Origin: Limnohabitans sp.
Lineage (GTDB): Bacteria; Pseudomonadota; Gammaproteobacteria; Burkholderiales; Burkholderiaceae_C
Assembly (NCBI RefSeq): GCF_017848645.1
Contig: NZ_JAFEIF010000013.1
Location: 1 to 43,474, forward strand
Direction: 5' to 3'
DNA: 43,474 nucleotides
Shown: piece after piece, positions 22,551 through 30,555 of the stretch
Position numbering within the stretch: the stretch's first letter is position 1
Layout of the letters: each line of letters opens with the position of its first letter
The notes under the pieces: generated by a model
What the model was told of the DNA's origin: nothing
The model's database searches: none
What the model saw: only the letters and a program-made list of their open reading frames with translations
Made by a program: the position numbers and the translations under genes

Positions 22551-23258
22551 ATGATTGACATTTCCCGAATCAAAGCCATTACCCTCGATCTGGACGACAC
22601 ATTGTGGCCCGTTTGGCCCACGATTGGCCGTGCCGAGGTGGTTTTACAGACCTGGCTGAACACCCATGCCCCCGGCGCCGCAGCGCTGTCGGCCGACGCA
22701 GAACTCAAAAAAGCCGTTCGCGCCGAGATCAATGCCCGCCATGCCGACCGTGCGCATGATTTGTCGTTTTTGCGCCGGGAGTCGATCCGCGCCTTGCTGC
22801 ATCAAGCCGGGGAGCCCGTGCACCTGGCCGAGGCGGCTTTTGAGGTGTTTTTTGCCGAACGCCAACGGGTTGATTTGTTTGACGATGCGCTGCCTGCGCT
22901 GGCGTTTTGGAGCCAGCGCATGCCGGTGGTGGCGCTGTCCAACGGCAACGCCGATGTGCACCGCGTGGGCATTGGCCAGCACTTTCACGCCAGCGTGAGT
23001 GCCCAGTCGCTGGGCGTGGCCAAGCCGGACTTGCGCATTTTTGTGGCGGGCGCCGCAGCGGCGGGTGTGCAGCCGCATGAGGTGCTGCACATTGGCGACG
23101 ACGCGCACGCCGACTGCGTAGGCGCTTTGGCCGCAGGCATGCAGGTGGCTTGGCTCAACCGCGAAGGCCACGACTGGACCCATGGCGACATGCGCCCCCA
23201 TTTGGAGGTGCGGGACTTGCACGCCCTGTGCGCCAGCTGGCCTGATTACGAACCCTGA
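22551..23258 (+). CDS. HAD-superfamily hydrolase (YigB/YrfG-like phosphatase)
   Basis: A 235-residue cytosolic HAD phosphatase. Motif I is 'DLDDT' (nucleophile D13, acid/base D15), motif II is 'VALSNG', motif III is the lysine in 'GVAKPD', and motif IV is 'IGDDAHAD'. A helical cap of subfamily I type lies between motifs I and II. Related enzymes dephosphorylate small metabolites such as FMN or sugar phosphates; the substrate here is unknown. I placed the start at 22551. It has no obvious ribosome-binding site, and its promoter would have to lie inside hemH. Confidence 0.88.
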   Translation: MIDISRIKAITLDLDDTLWPVWPTIGRAEVVLQTWLNTHAPGAAALSADAELKKAVRAEINARHADRAHDLSFLRRESIRALLHQAGEPVHLAEAAFEVFFAERQRVDLFDDALPALAFWSQRMPVVALSNGNADVHRVGIGQHFHASVSAQSLGVAKPDLRIFVAGAAAAGVQPHEVLHIGDDAHADCVGALAAGMQVAWLNREGHDWTHGDMRPHLEVRDLHALCASWPDYEP

Positions 23259-23268
23259 GGAGACCCAA

Positions 23269-23919
23269 ATGACTTTGAAGATTTACGGCATTGGTCCATC
23301 GCGCGCTGCTCGCCCCATCTGGACGGCTTTGGAGTTGGGCGTGCCGTTTGATCTCATTTCCACACCCTATGCAGGTGGTGCGACACGCACGCCCGAGTTT
23401 TTGGCGATCAACCCGAATGGCCATATCCCTGTCCTAATCGACGAGCGTGCCGAGGGCGCCATCACTGTGTGGGAGAGCATGGCTTGCGCGCTCTACATCG
23501 CTCGTGTCCACGGCAAAGCCGACGGCCAAACGATTGCACCCGCCACGCCCCGCGAAGAAGCCGAAGCCTTGCGTTGGAGCTTTTGGACAGTCTCTGAGTT
23601 GGAGGCGGATGCGCTCGCGGTGCTGATGCACCGCATGGCCATGCCTGAAGACCAGCGCAAGCCCGAGCTGGCGGATAAGGCCGAAAGTCGGTTGAAAGTA
23701 CCGCTGGCCGTGCTGGAGAAACACCTGCAAGCTCAGCACGCCAAAGGCGAGGCTTACTTGGCGGCTAACCGTTTCACCGTGGCCGATCTGTGTGTGGCCA
23801 GCGTGGCCAGCTGGGTGCGCCCGGCGGCTGCGTTGCTGGCCCAATACCCGGCACTGTCGGCTTGGCTCAAAGTTTGTCTGGATCGGCCCGCGCAGGCTCA
23901 GGCACGTGCCATGAAGTGA
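23269..23919 (+). CDS. Glutathione S-transferase family protein
   Basis: A 216-residue protein with an N-terminal thioredoxin-like domain ('LKIYGIGPSRAARPIWTALE', 'AINPNGHIPVLID', and the 'ESMAC' segment that binds the gamma-glutamyl group) and a C-terminal helical domain with 'FTVADLCVASVASWV', the family's N-capping/hydrophobic staple motif. Serine 9 in 'GPSRA' could be the catalytic residue. The start at 23269 is set by GAGGAGA 4-10 nt upstream; an open frame further upstream overlaps the HAD gene. It follows the HAD gene by 10 bp, so the two are probably cotranscribed. The substrate is unknown. Confidence 0.9.
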   Translation: MTLKIYGIGPSRAARPIWTALELGVPFDLISTPYAGGATRTPEFLAINPNGHIPVLIDERAEGAITVWESMACALYIARVHGKADGQTIAPATPREEAEALRWSFWTVSELEADALAVLMHRMAMPEDQRKPELADKAESRLKVPLAVLEKHLQAQHAKGEAYLAANRFTVADLCVASVASWVRPAAALLAQYPALSAWLKVCLDRPAQAQARAMK

Positions 23920-24777
23920 TCAAAACCGCCCCAGCGCCTGCATCTTCCACGCCAGCCACAACTTGCGCAGCGGCGTGAGTGCAATGCGCTGGTGCAGCAC
24001 CTGAAAACCCGAGGCTTCTATTTCGCGCAGCAAGGTGCGGTAGATGCTGGCCATCATGAGGCCGGGTTTTTGGGCGCGGCGGTCGGCGGCAGGCAGCAGG
24101 GCCAGGGCTTCGTCGTACAGCGCGTGGGCGCGGTCGGTCTGGAACTTCATCAGCGCGGTGAAGCGGTCTGAGTAGTCGCGCTGCATCAGTTCGTTGGCTT
24201 TGACGCCAAAACGTTGCTGCTCGTCCAGCGGCAGGTAGATGCGCCCGCGCATGGCGTCTTCGCCCACGTCGCGGATGATGTTGGTCATCTGAAAGGCCAG
24301 GCCCAGTTTGTGGGCGTAGGCGGTGGTGGCCTCGTCGGTTTGGCCAAAGATGCGGGCGGCGACTTCGCCCACCACGCCGGCCACCAGGTGGCAGTATTTC
24401 GTCAGTCCCGCAAAGTCCAGGTAGCGGGTTTGGTTCAGGTCCATCTGGCAGCCTTCGATCACGGCCATGAGGTGGCGGCTTTCGATGCCGAAAGTGGAGG
24501 CCAAGGGCATGAGGGCGTGCATGACGGGGTGGCTGGGCTGGCCTGCGTAGGCTTGCATCACTTCTTTTTGCCACCAAGCGAGTTTGGTGGCGGCCACGCC
24601 GGGGTCTTTGATCTCATCGACCACGTCGTCCACTTCGCGGCAAAACGCATAAAAGGCGGTGATGGCCGCACGCCGATCAGGGGGCAAAAATAAAAAGGCG
24701 TAATAGAAACTGCTGCCCGAGGCGGCGGCTTTTTGCTGGACGTAGTCTTGCGGGCTCATGGGCAGGGATTCTCGCAT
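23920..24777 (-). CDS. hpnD: Presqualene diphosphate synthase HpnD (squalene/phytoene synthase family)
   Basis: A 285-residue trans-isoprenyl diphosphate synthase. HpnD condenses two farnesyl diphosphates to presqualene diphosphate in the bacterial route to squalene and hopanoids. Seen: 'GSSFYYAFLFLPPDRRAAIT', first aspartate-rich motif in 'CREVDDVVDEI', 'HLVAGVVGEVAARIFG', second motif in 'IIRDVGEDAMRGRIYLP'. The start could be 24777 or the ATG six codons later. Convergent with the GST gene: its stop directly abuts the GST stop. A phytoene synthase role for carotenoids is the main alternative; the HpnD assignment is from overall sequence pattern. Confidence 0.8.
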   Translation of the reverse strand: MRESLPMSPQDYVQQKAAASGSSFYYAFLFLPPDRRAAITAFYAFCREVDDVVDEIKDPGVAATKLAWWQKEVMQAYAGQPSHPVMHALMPLASTFGIESRHLMAVIEGCQMDLNQTRYLDFAGLTKYCHLVAGVVGEVAARIFGQTDEATTAYAHKLGLAFQMTNIIRDVGEDAMRGRIYLPLDEQQRFGVKANELMQRDYSDRFTALMKFQTDRAHALYDEALALLPAADRRAQKPGLMMASIYRTLLREIEASGFQVLHQRIALTPLRKLWLAWKMQALGRF

Positions 24778-24790
24778 TCAAAGCGCCAGA

Positions 24791-25867
24791 TCACGGTCGG
24801 GGCTCGCCGGACAGTTTGCGAAATTCTCTTTCCAGAGCGGCCTTAGACCCGAGTCCCAAGGCGATGCGCCACAGCAGGGCACGCACTTCGTGGCGCGGCA
24901 TTTTGACGCGCTGGTTCAAGGCCGCAGGCCCGGCTTGGCGCAGCAGCGCCACGGTGCGCGCACCAATGAGTGCAGGCAGGGCGCTGGCCAGACGCAGGCG
25001 CAGGGGCTTGAGCGCCAAGGCGTAGCGCATGCCATCGGCCAGTTGGGCTTGGGTATGGTCTAGCCACTGCGTGTAGAGCGGGGCCAAGGCGTGCTGGGTG
25101 TCTGTATGTGGGACTTGGGCCGCTTGCGCGAGCAGGGCCGGAGTCAGGCCCGCCTGCTCCAGTGTTTCTGTAGGCCAGTAACAACGCCCGCCAGCTAGGT
25201 CGGCCCCGGCGTCGCGGATGATGTTCAGGCGCTGCAAGCCCATGCCGTACTGCCGTCCAATGCGCATCATTTCTTCCTGCGGCAGCCGGCTGTAGCCGGG
25301 CAAATGGCGGCCACACAACTCGGTCCAGAACTCGCCCACACAACCGGCCACCAGCCAGGTGTACTCGGCCAGTTCGGCTTCGGTTTGCAAAGCGTGGAGG
25401 CCGGGGCCAAAGCGGGTCATGTCCAGCTGTTGGCCTTGGGTGATGTGGCCCAGCACCTGGCGTACGCTGGCCTGGTCGGCGGGGTGCAGGGTGTGCAAAA
25501 GCTGCAGACATTGCGGCAGGGCCTGCATCAGGGCGCGTTCGTGCGGGTCGGTTTGTTGCGCGGCAAAGGCCTGGGTCAGGCTCTGGAGTTCTGGGTCTTC
25601 TGAGGCCGAGGTGCTCGGGGCGGCGATGGCCTGCGACATGCGGCCCAGCAACACCTGGCGCTCGGCCAGGGGCAGGGCGGTGGTGTCGGCCACGGTGTCG
25701 GTGGCGCGGGCCAGCAGGTAGCCGATGGCCACCGGGGCCTGCAAGGCTTTGGGCAACAGGCGTATGGACAGGTCGAACGAGCGCGACACATGGCGCAGCA
25801 GCTGCCGCTGAGCGGCACTCAGGCCCGGACGCGCTGGGGCTGGCTGAAATGTGGGGAGCTTGATCAT
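24791..25867 (-). CDS. Squalene-synthase-like (farnesyl diphosphate farnesyltransferase family) protein
   Basis: A 358-residue second member of the squalene/phytoene synthase family, 13 bp upstream of hpnD on the same strand. It has 'SRSFDLSIRLLPKALQAPVA', first motif 'DTVADT', 'YTWLVAGCVGEFWTELCGRH' and second motif 'IIRDAGADLAGGRCYWP', which resembles the full-length squalene synthase subfamily more than HpnC. It lacks the C-terminal membrane helix of eukaryotic enzymes. Start ATG at 25867, two codons after a TTG. Together with HpnD it suggests squalene or hopanoid precursor synthesis. The third Hpn enzyme (HpnE, an oxidoreductase) is not in this window. Confidence 0.78.
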   Translation of the reverse strand: MIKLPTFQPAPARPGLSAAQRQLLRHVSRSFDLSIRLLPKALQAPVAIGYLLARATDTVADTTALPLAERQVLLGRMSQAIAAPSTSASEDPELQSLTQAFAAQQTDPHERALMQALPQCLQLLHTLHPADQASVRQVLGHITQGQQLDMTRFGPGLHALQTEAELAEYTWLVAGCVGEFWTELCGRHLPGYSRLPQEEMMRIGRQYGMGLQRLNIIRDAGADLAGGRCYWPTETLEQAGLTPALLAQAAQVPHTDTQHALAPLYTQWLDHTQAQLADGMRYALALKPLRLRLASALPALIGARTVALLRQAGPAALNQRVKMPRHEVRALLWRIALGLGSKAALEREFRKLSGEPRP

Positions 25868-25886
25868 GGTCAATCCCTATTGTCGC

Positions 25887-25915
25887 TTGACAGGTCGGGT
25901 CGGTTTGAATAGATT
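25887..25915 (+). promoter_or_regulatory. Sigma-70-type promoter of the RND pump operon
   Basis: TTGACA (25887-25892), 17-bp spacer, TAGATT (25910-25915): perfect -35, 4/6 -10. The predicted start lies inside the adjoining palindrome, 38 bp before the adaptor gene. Confidence 0.6.
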
Positions 25916-25929
25916 ACTAACCAGTCAGT
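25916..25929. promoter_or_regulatory. TetR-type operator palindrome at the RND promoter
   Basis: ACTAAC-CA-GTCAGT is an inverted repeat with one mismatch between arms. It begins at the base after the -10 element, so a bound repressor would block initiation. The ACTNAC/GTNAGT form is similar to operators of TetR-family efflux regulators. No tetR gene is adjacent within the window. Confidence 0.55.
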
Positions 25930-25952
25930 CATTATTATTTTCTGGATTTTCC

Positions 25953-27128
25953 ATGCCCTCTTTGAAACCACTCGCCGCCCGGCGGGTTTTTTGTTTGTGC
26001 GCGCTTGCTGCTTTAGTGACTACTTTGGTGGCATGTTCCAAGGCCGAGGCCCCACAAGAGCCCCTGCGCTCGGTCAAGCTGCTGACGGTGGCGGGCAGTG
26101 ATCTGAACCTCGGTGGTGAGTACTCGGCCGAGGTGCGGGCGCGGGTGGAGTCGCGCTTGGGCTTTCGGGTCGGAGGCAAGCTGGTGCAGCGGCCCGCCGA
26201 GCCGGGGCAACGCGTTGCCGCTGGCCAGTTGCTGGCCCTGGTGGATGCGCAGGATTTTCAGTTGGCCGCGCAAGCTGCCCAGGCCCAGGTGAGTGCCGCG
26301 CAAAGTCAGCGCGATTTGGCCGCGGCCGAATTCAAGCGCTTTGAGGCGCTGAAGGCGCAAAACTTCATCAGCGGTGCCGAGTTGGAGCGGCGCGAGGCCA
26401 GCCTGAAGGCGGCCGATGCGGCCCTGAGCCAGGCCAAAGCGCAGTCGCAGGCGCAGGGCAACCAGGCGGGCTATGCCCGTTTGACGGCCAGTCACGCGGG
26501 CGTGATCACTGCTGTGGAGGCCGAAGTGGGGCAGGTGGTGTCGGCGGGGCAGCCGGTGGTGCGATTGGCCCACGACGGACCGCGTGACGCGGTGTTTGCC
26601 GTGTCCGAGTCGGCCATCATGGCGATCCGGATTGGGCAGAGCATGCAGGCCACGGTGCTGAGCACTGGACAGATGGTGCAGGGCACGGTGCGCGAGATGG
26701 GAGCCAGTGCCGATCCGGTCACGCGCACTTATGCGGTCAAGCTGGCGCTGGCGCCGGGTATGGGCGGGGCCTTGCCTTTGGGGGCCACTTTGAATGTGCG
26801 CGCACCCGGGGTGTCCGGTGCTGTGGCCTCGGCCATCAAACTGCCCACCAGCGCTTTGCGCCAGGAGGGGCAGGGCACTGCGGTTTGGGTGCTGGACGAA
26901 GCCACCATGACGGTCAACAGCCAAGCGGTGCAGTTGGGCCCGGTGGATGGCAACGAGGTGGTGGTCACCTCTGGCCTCCAGCCCGGACAAAAAGTGGTGA
27001 GCGCCGGGGTGCATGTGTTGTCGCCCGGTCAAAAGGTGACGGTGTACGGTGCTGCGCCAGCATCGGCATCCGCACCATCATCAGCACGAGGGCCCGTGCC
27101 TCCTGCTTCGGCTTCTGCCCCACGGTGA
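25953..27128 (+). CDS. RND efflux pump periplasmic adaptor lipoprotein (membrane fusion protein)
   Basis: A 391-residue AcrA/HlyD-type adaptor bridging the inner-membrane permease and an outer-membrane channel. The N-terminus is a lipoprotein signal with lipobox 'LVAC' (Cys at about residue 28). It continues with the lipoyl half 'LGFRVGGKLVQRPAEPGQRV', a helical hairpin of alternating Ala/Gln ('AAQAAQAQVSAAQSQRDLAA' to 'LSQAKAQSQAQ'), the second lipoyl half and beta-barrel, and an Ala/Ser/Pro tail. The start at 25953 excludes an upstream extension that would cross the promoter and operator. The permease starts 4 bp after its stop. Confidence 0.94.
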   Translation: MPSLKPLAARRVFCLCALAALVTTLVACSKAEAPQEPLRSVKLLTVAGSDLNLGGEYSAEVRARVESRLGFRVGGKLVQRPAEPGQRVAAGQLLALVDAQDFQLAAQAAQAQVSAAQSQRDLAAAEFKRFEALKAQNFISGAELERREASLKAADAALSQAKAQSQAQGNQAGYARLTASHAGVITAVEAEVGQVVSAGQPVVRLAHDGPRDAVFAVSESAIMAIRIGQSMQATVLSTGQMVQGTVREMGASADPVTRTYAVKLALAPGMGGALPLGATLNVRAPGVSGAVASAIKLPTSALRQEGQGTAVWVLDEATMTVNSQAVQLGPVDGNEVVVTSGLQPGQKVVSAGVHVLSPGQKVTVYGAAPASASAPSSARGPVPPASASAPR

Positions 27129-27132
27129 TCGC

Positions 27133-30100
27133 ATGCGCAGCACCGACAACACCCGATTCAACCTCTCGCGCTGGGCGCTGGAGCACCCGGCCCTGACGCG
27201 CTACCTGATGGTGGTGCTGATGGTGCTGGGCATGGCGTCTTATTTCCAGCTGGGGCAAGACGAAGACCCGCCCTTCACCTTCCGTGCCATGGTGGTACGG
27301 GCCTACTGGCCTGGTGCCACCGCAGAGCAAGTGGCCGAGCAGGTGACCGACAAGATCGAGCGCACGCTGCAAGAGGTGCCGTTCGCCGACAAGATCCGCA
27401 GCTATTCCAAGCCGGGCGAGGCGCAGATCATTTTCCAGATCAAGGACAACTCCAAGCCGGGGGATGTGCCTCAAATTTGGTACACCGTGCGCAAAAAAAT
27501 CGGTGACATGCGCGGCAGCTTGCCGCCGGGCGTGATCGGACCGTTTTTCAACGACGAGTTTGGTGATGTCTACGGCGTGATTTACGCGCTGGGTGGGCAA
27601 GGCTTCACTCCCGCCGAGGTCAAAGCCCAGGCCGACACCTTGCGCCAGCAGCTGCTGCGTGTGCCCGATGTGGCCAAGGTCGAATTGTTTGGCGTGCAAG
27701 ACGAGAAGGTCTTTGTGGAGGTTTCGCAAAAGCGGCTCTCTCAAATGGGCCTGGACATGGCCACAGTCTTGGCCCAGCTGAACCAGCAAAACGCGGTGGA
27801 GTCGGCTGGCAGCATCCAGTCACCTGCCGATGTGGTTCAGGTGCGTGTGGGCGGACAGTTTCAGAGCCTGGAGGATTTGAGGGCCTTGCCGATTCGCGGC
27901 GCTTCGGGCGCGCAAATTCGCCTGTCCGACATCGCCACGGTGAGCCGCGGCTATGCCGACCCGGCCAGCGTGAAGGTGCGCCACGATGGCCAGGAAGTCA
28001 TCGCGCTGGGCGTGTCCATGGCCAAAGGCGGTGACATCATTGCCTTGGGCAAGTCCTTGCGGGTGGCGATCGCGGCGACGCAGGCCAGCTTGCCTGCGGG
28101 CATGAGCCTGACCCAGGTGCAGGACCAGCCTAAAGCGGTGTCCAGTTCGGTCAACGAGTTCATCAAGGTGCTGATTGAGGCGGTGGTGATTGTGTTGGCG
28201 GTGAGCTTTCTGGCGCTGGGCTTGCACAAGCGGCCGGGCCACCACCCGCTGTGGCGGCGCTGGACGCTGGACATCCGCCCCGGTCTGGTGGTGGGCATCA
28301 CGATTCCGCTGGTGCTGGCGGTGACCTTTTTGGCCATGTACTACTTTGGCATCGGCCTGCACAAGATTTCACTGGGCTCGCTCATCATTGCTTTGGGCTT
28401 GCTGGTGGACGACGCCATCATTGCGGTGGAGATGATGGTGCGCAAAATGGAAGAGGGCTACGACAAGGTGCGCTCGGCCACCTTTGCCTACGAACTCACG
28501 GCGATGCCCATGTTGACGGGCACCTTGATCACGGCGGCGGGTTTCTTGCCGATTGGCATGGCCAAGTCGATGACGGGCGAGTACACCTTTGCGATTTTTG
28601 CGGTCACGGTGGTGGCGCTTTTGGTCAGTTGGGTGGCTTCGGTTTACTTTGTGCCTTATCTGGGGGCCTGGCTGCTCAAGCCACCCGCACACGCCGTGTC
28701 AGCGCAGCACCTGGATTCGGCCGAGATGTTTGACACGCCCTTTTACCGGCACTTTCGCGCCTGGGTCACTTGGTGCGTGACGCACCGCTGGAAGACGATT
28801 GGCATCACCATCGCGTTGTTTGCGCTGGGCATCGTGGGCATGGGCAAGGTGCAGCAGCAGTTCTTCCCGGACTCCAGCCGTCCCGAGATCATGGTCGATT
28901 TGTGGCTGCCCGAGGGCTCGCCCGTTCAGGCCAGTGAGGACATCACGCGCCGCGTGGAGCAGCGTCTGGCCCAGGAAGAGGGCGTCAAATCGGTGACGGC
29001 CTGGGTAGGCTCGGGCGTGCCGCGTTTTTACCTGCCGCTGGACCAGGTCTTTCCGCAGACCAACGTGTCGCAGCTGATCGTGCAGCCGACCGACTTGAAA
29101 ACCCGCGAAGTGCTGCGTGCCAAATTGCCCGCCTTGCTGGCCCAGGAGTTCCCTGAGGTGCGCGGGCGTGTGAAATTGCTGCCCAATGGCCCGCCTGTGC
29201 CCTACCCGGTGCAGTTCCGTGTGGTGGGGCCGGATCCCCAGGTTTTGCGCCTGAAGGCCGACGAGATCAAGGCCCAGATGCGCCTGAACCCCAACACGCG
29301 TGGCGTGAACGACAACTGGAACGAGTCGGTCAAGTCGGTGCGTCTGGAGGTGGACCAGGCCAAAGCCCGGGCACTGGGTGTGAGCAGCCAGTCCATCGCG
29401 CAGGCTTCGCGCACCTTGCTCTCGGGCAGCGCGGTGGGGCAGTACCGCGAAGGCGACAAGCTGATCGAGATCGTGCTGCGCCAGCCCTTGGCCGAGCGCG
29501 ATGCCTTGTCGGACCTGGGCCAGGCGTATGTGCCCACGGCTTCCGGGCGCTTCATTCCCTTGCTGCAAATTGCCACGCCGGTCTTGGCCTGGGAGCCGGG
29601 TGTGATGTGGCGCGAGGGGCGGCAGTTCGCCATCACCGTGCAGGCTGACATTGCCGAGGGCCTGCAAGGGGCCACCGTGACGGCGCAATTGCTGCCAGAC
29701 CTGAAAAAGACCGAGGCCACCTGGCAAGGCCAGGGCCTGAACGGCTACCGCATCGAGGTGGCGGGCGCGGTGGAAGAAAGCGCCAAGGGCTCGGCGTCCA
29801 TCGCAGCGGGTGTGCCGGTCATGCTGTTCATCACCTTCACGCTGCTCATGCTGCAGCTGCAAAGCTTCAGCCGCGCCATGCTGGTGTTTTTGACCGGGCC
29901 CCTGGGCATGGCGGGTGTGGCGGGGGCCTTGCTCGTGCTGGACCGGCCCTTTGGCTTTGTGGCGCTGCTGGGCGTGATTGCGCTGATGGGCATGATTCAG
30001 CGCAACTCGGTCATCTTGATCGACCAGATTGAGCAAGACCGGGCTGCAGGCATGGCCCCGTGGCAGGCGATTGTCGAGTCGGCGGTGCGGCGTTTGCGCC

Positions 30101-30288
30101 CCATCGTGCTCACGGCTGCAGCGGCGGTGCTGGCCATGATTCCGTTGTCGCGCAGCATTTTCTGGGGGCCAATGGCGGTGGCCATCATGGGCGGCCTGAT
30201 TGTGGCTACGGCCTTGACGCTGCTGGCGCTGCCGGCCATGTACGCGGCCTGGTTCCGAATTGAGCGCCCAAATCAAGCCCGTGCCTGA
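27133..30288 (+). CDS. RND family efflux permease (HAE1/AcrB-like)
   Basis: A 1051-residue proton-driven inner-membrane exporter of typical family length. The N-terminal helix is followed by the first large periplasmic domain. Helices 2-6 carry 'LGLLVDDAIIAVEMM' with the paired aspartates of the proton relay. A second periplasmic domain and the C-terminal helices ('FGFVALLGVIALMGMIQRNS') complete it. The 'NSVILIDQI' segment follows the usual HAE1 pattern. 'GQDEDPPFTFRAMVVR' near the start is typical of a proteobacterial subfamily with unknown substrate. No outer-membrane factor gene follows; a TolC encoded elsewhere would be needed. It ends 116 bp before tRNA-Leu. Confidence 0.95.
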   Translation: MRSTDNTRFNLSRWALEHPALTRYLMVVLMVLGMASYFQLGQDEDPPFTFRAMVVRAYWPGATAEQVAEQVTDKIERTLQEVPFADKIRSYSKPGEAQIIFQIKDNSKPGDVPQIWYTVRKKIGDMRGSLPPGVIGPFFNDEFGDVYGVIYALGGQGFTPAEVKAQADTLRQQLLRVPDVAKVELFGVQDEKVFVEVSQKRLSQMGLDMATVLAQLNQQNAVESAGSIQSPADVVQVRVGGQFQSLEDLRALPIRGASGAQIRLSDIATVSRGYADPASVKVRHDGQEVIALGVSMAKGGDIIALGKSLRVAIAATQASLPAGMSLTQVQDQPKAVSSSVNEFIKVLIEAVVIVLAVSFLALGLHKRPGHHPLWRRWTLDIRPGLVVGITIPLVLAVTFLAMYYFGIGLHKISLGSLIIALGLLVDDAIIAVEMMVRKMEEGYDKVRSATFAYELTAMPMLTGTLITAAGFLPIGMAKSMTGEYTFAIFAVTVVALLVSWVASVYFVPYLGAWLLKPPAHAVSAQHLDSAEMFDTPFYRHFRAWVTWCVTHRWKTIGITIALFALGIVGMGKVQQQFFPDSSRPEIMVDLWLPEGSPVQASEDITRRVEQRLAQEEGVKSVTAWVGSGVPRFYLPLDQVFPQTNVSQLIVQPTDLKTREVLRAKLPALLAQEFPEVRGRVKLLPNGPPVPYPVQFRVVGPDPQVLRLKADEIKAQMRLNPNTRGVNDNWNESVKSVRLEVDQAKARALGVSSQSIAQASRTLLSGSAVGQYREGDKLIEIVLRQPLAERDALSDLGQAYVPTASGRFIPLLQIATPVLAWEPGVMWREGRQFAITVQADIAEGLQGATVTAQLLPDLKKTEATWQGQGLNGYRIEVAGAVEESAKGSASIAAGVPVMLFITFTLLMLQLQSFSRAMLVFLTGPLGMAGVAGALLVLDRPFGFVALLGVIALMGMIQRNSVILIDQIEQDRAAGMAPWQAIVESAVRRLRPIVLTAAAAVLAMIPLSRSIFWGPMAVAIMGGLIVATALTLLALPAMYAAWFRIERPNQARA

Positions 30289-30376
30289 AATTGCCCAATT
30301 GAACCGGCTAAAATAGAAAGTTGACCGATTTCAACCGGGCGGTCAGGTGCGTCAGGGGGCTTTCGGGCCGTTCGGC

Positions 30377-30394
30377 GGGCCTGTCGCCCTTTTT
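30377..30394 (+). terminator. Weak terminator-like hairpin before tRNA-Leu
   Basis: GGGC (30377-30380), loop CTGTC, GCCC (30386-30389), then TTTTT. The stem is only 4 bp but GC-only and is followed by a U-tract; it may end the RND transcript. Confidence 0.3.
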
Positions 30395-30404
30395 GTTTGG
30401 ACCT

Positions 30405-30491
30405 GCGCGGGTGGCGAAATTGGTAGACGCACCAGGTTTAGGTCCTGACGGTGGCAACACTGTGCGGGTTCGAGTCCCGCCCCGCGCACCA
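30405..30491 (+). tRNA. tRNA-Leu(TAG)
   Basis: An 87-nt class II tRNA: acceptor GCGCGGG/CCCGCGC, discriminator A, encoded CCA. The anticodon loop TTTAGGT gives TAG (reads CUA and other CUN). A long variable arm (TGACGGTGGCAACACTGT) and T-loop TTCGAGT are present. It lies 64 bp before tig. The CTGAAA/TAAAAT pair at 30285-30314 is a weak promoter candidate. Confidence 0.96.
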
Positions 30492-30555
30492 ACCGACTTG
30501 TGGCCAAGGGGGCAACCCGGCGGCCTGAGAGACATTCAATTAACCGAGAACGACG

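Noticed and set aside
22532..22732. 67-codon upstream extension of hemH
   Set aside because: It crosses the divergent HAD gene and lacks family similarity; the ATG at 22531 has a good ribosome-binding site.
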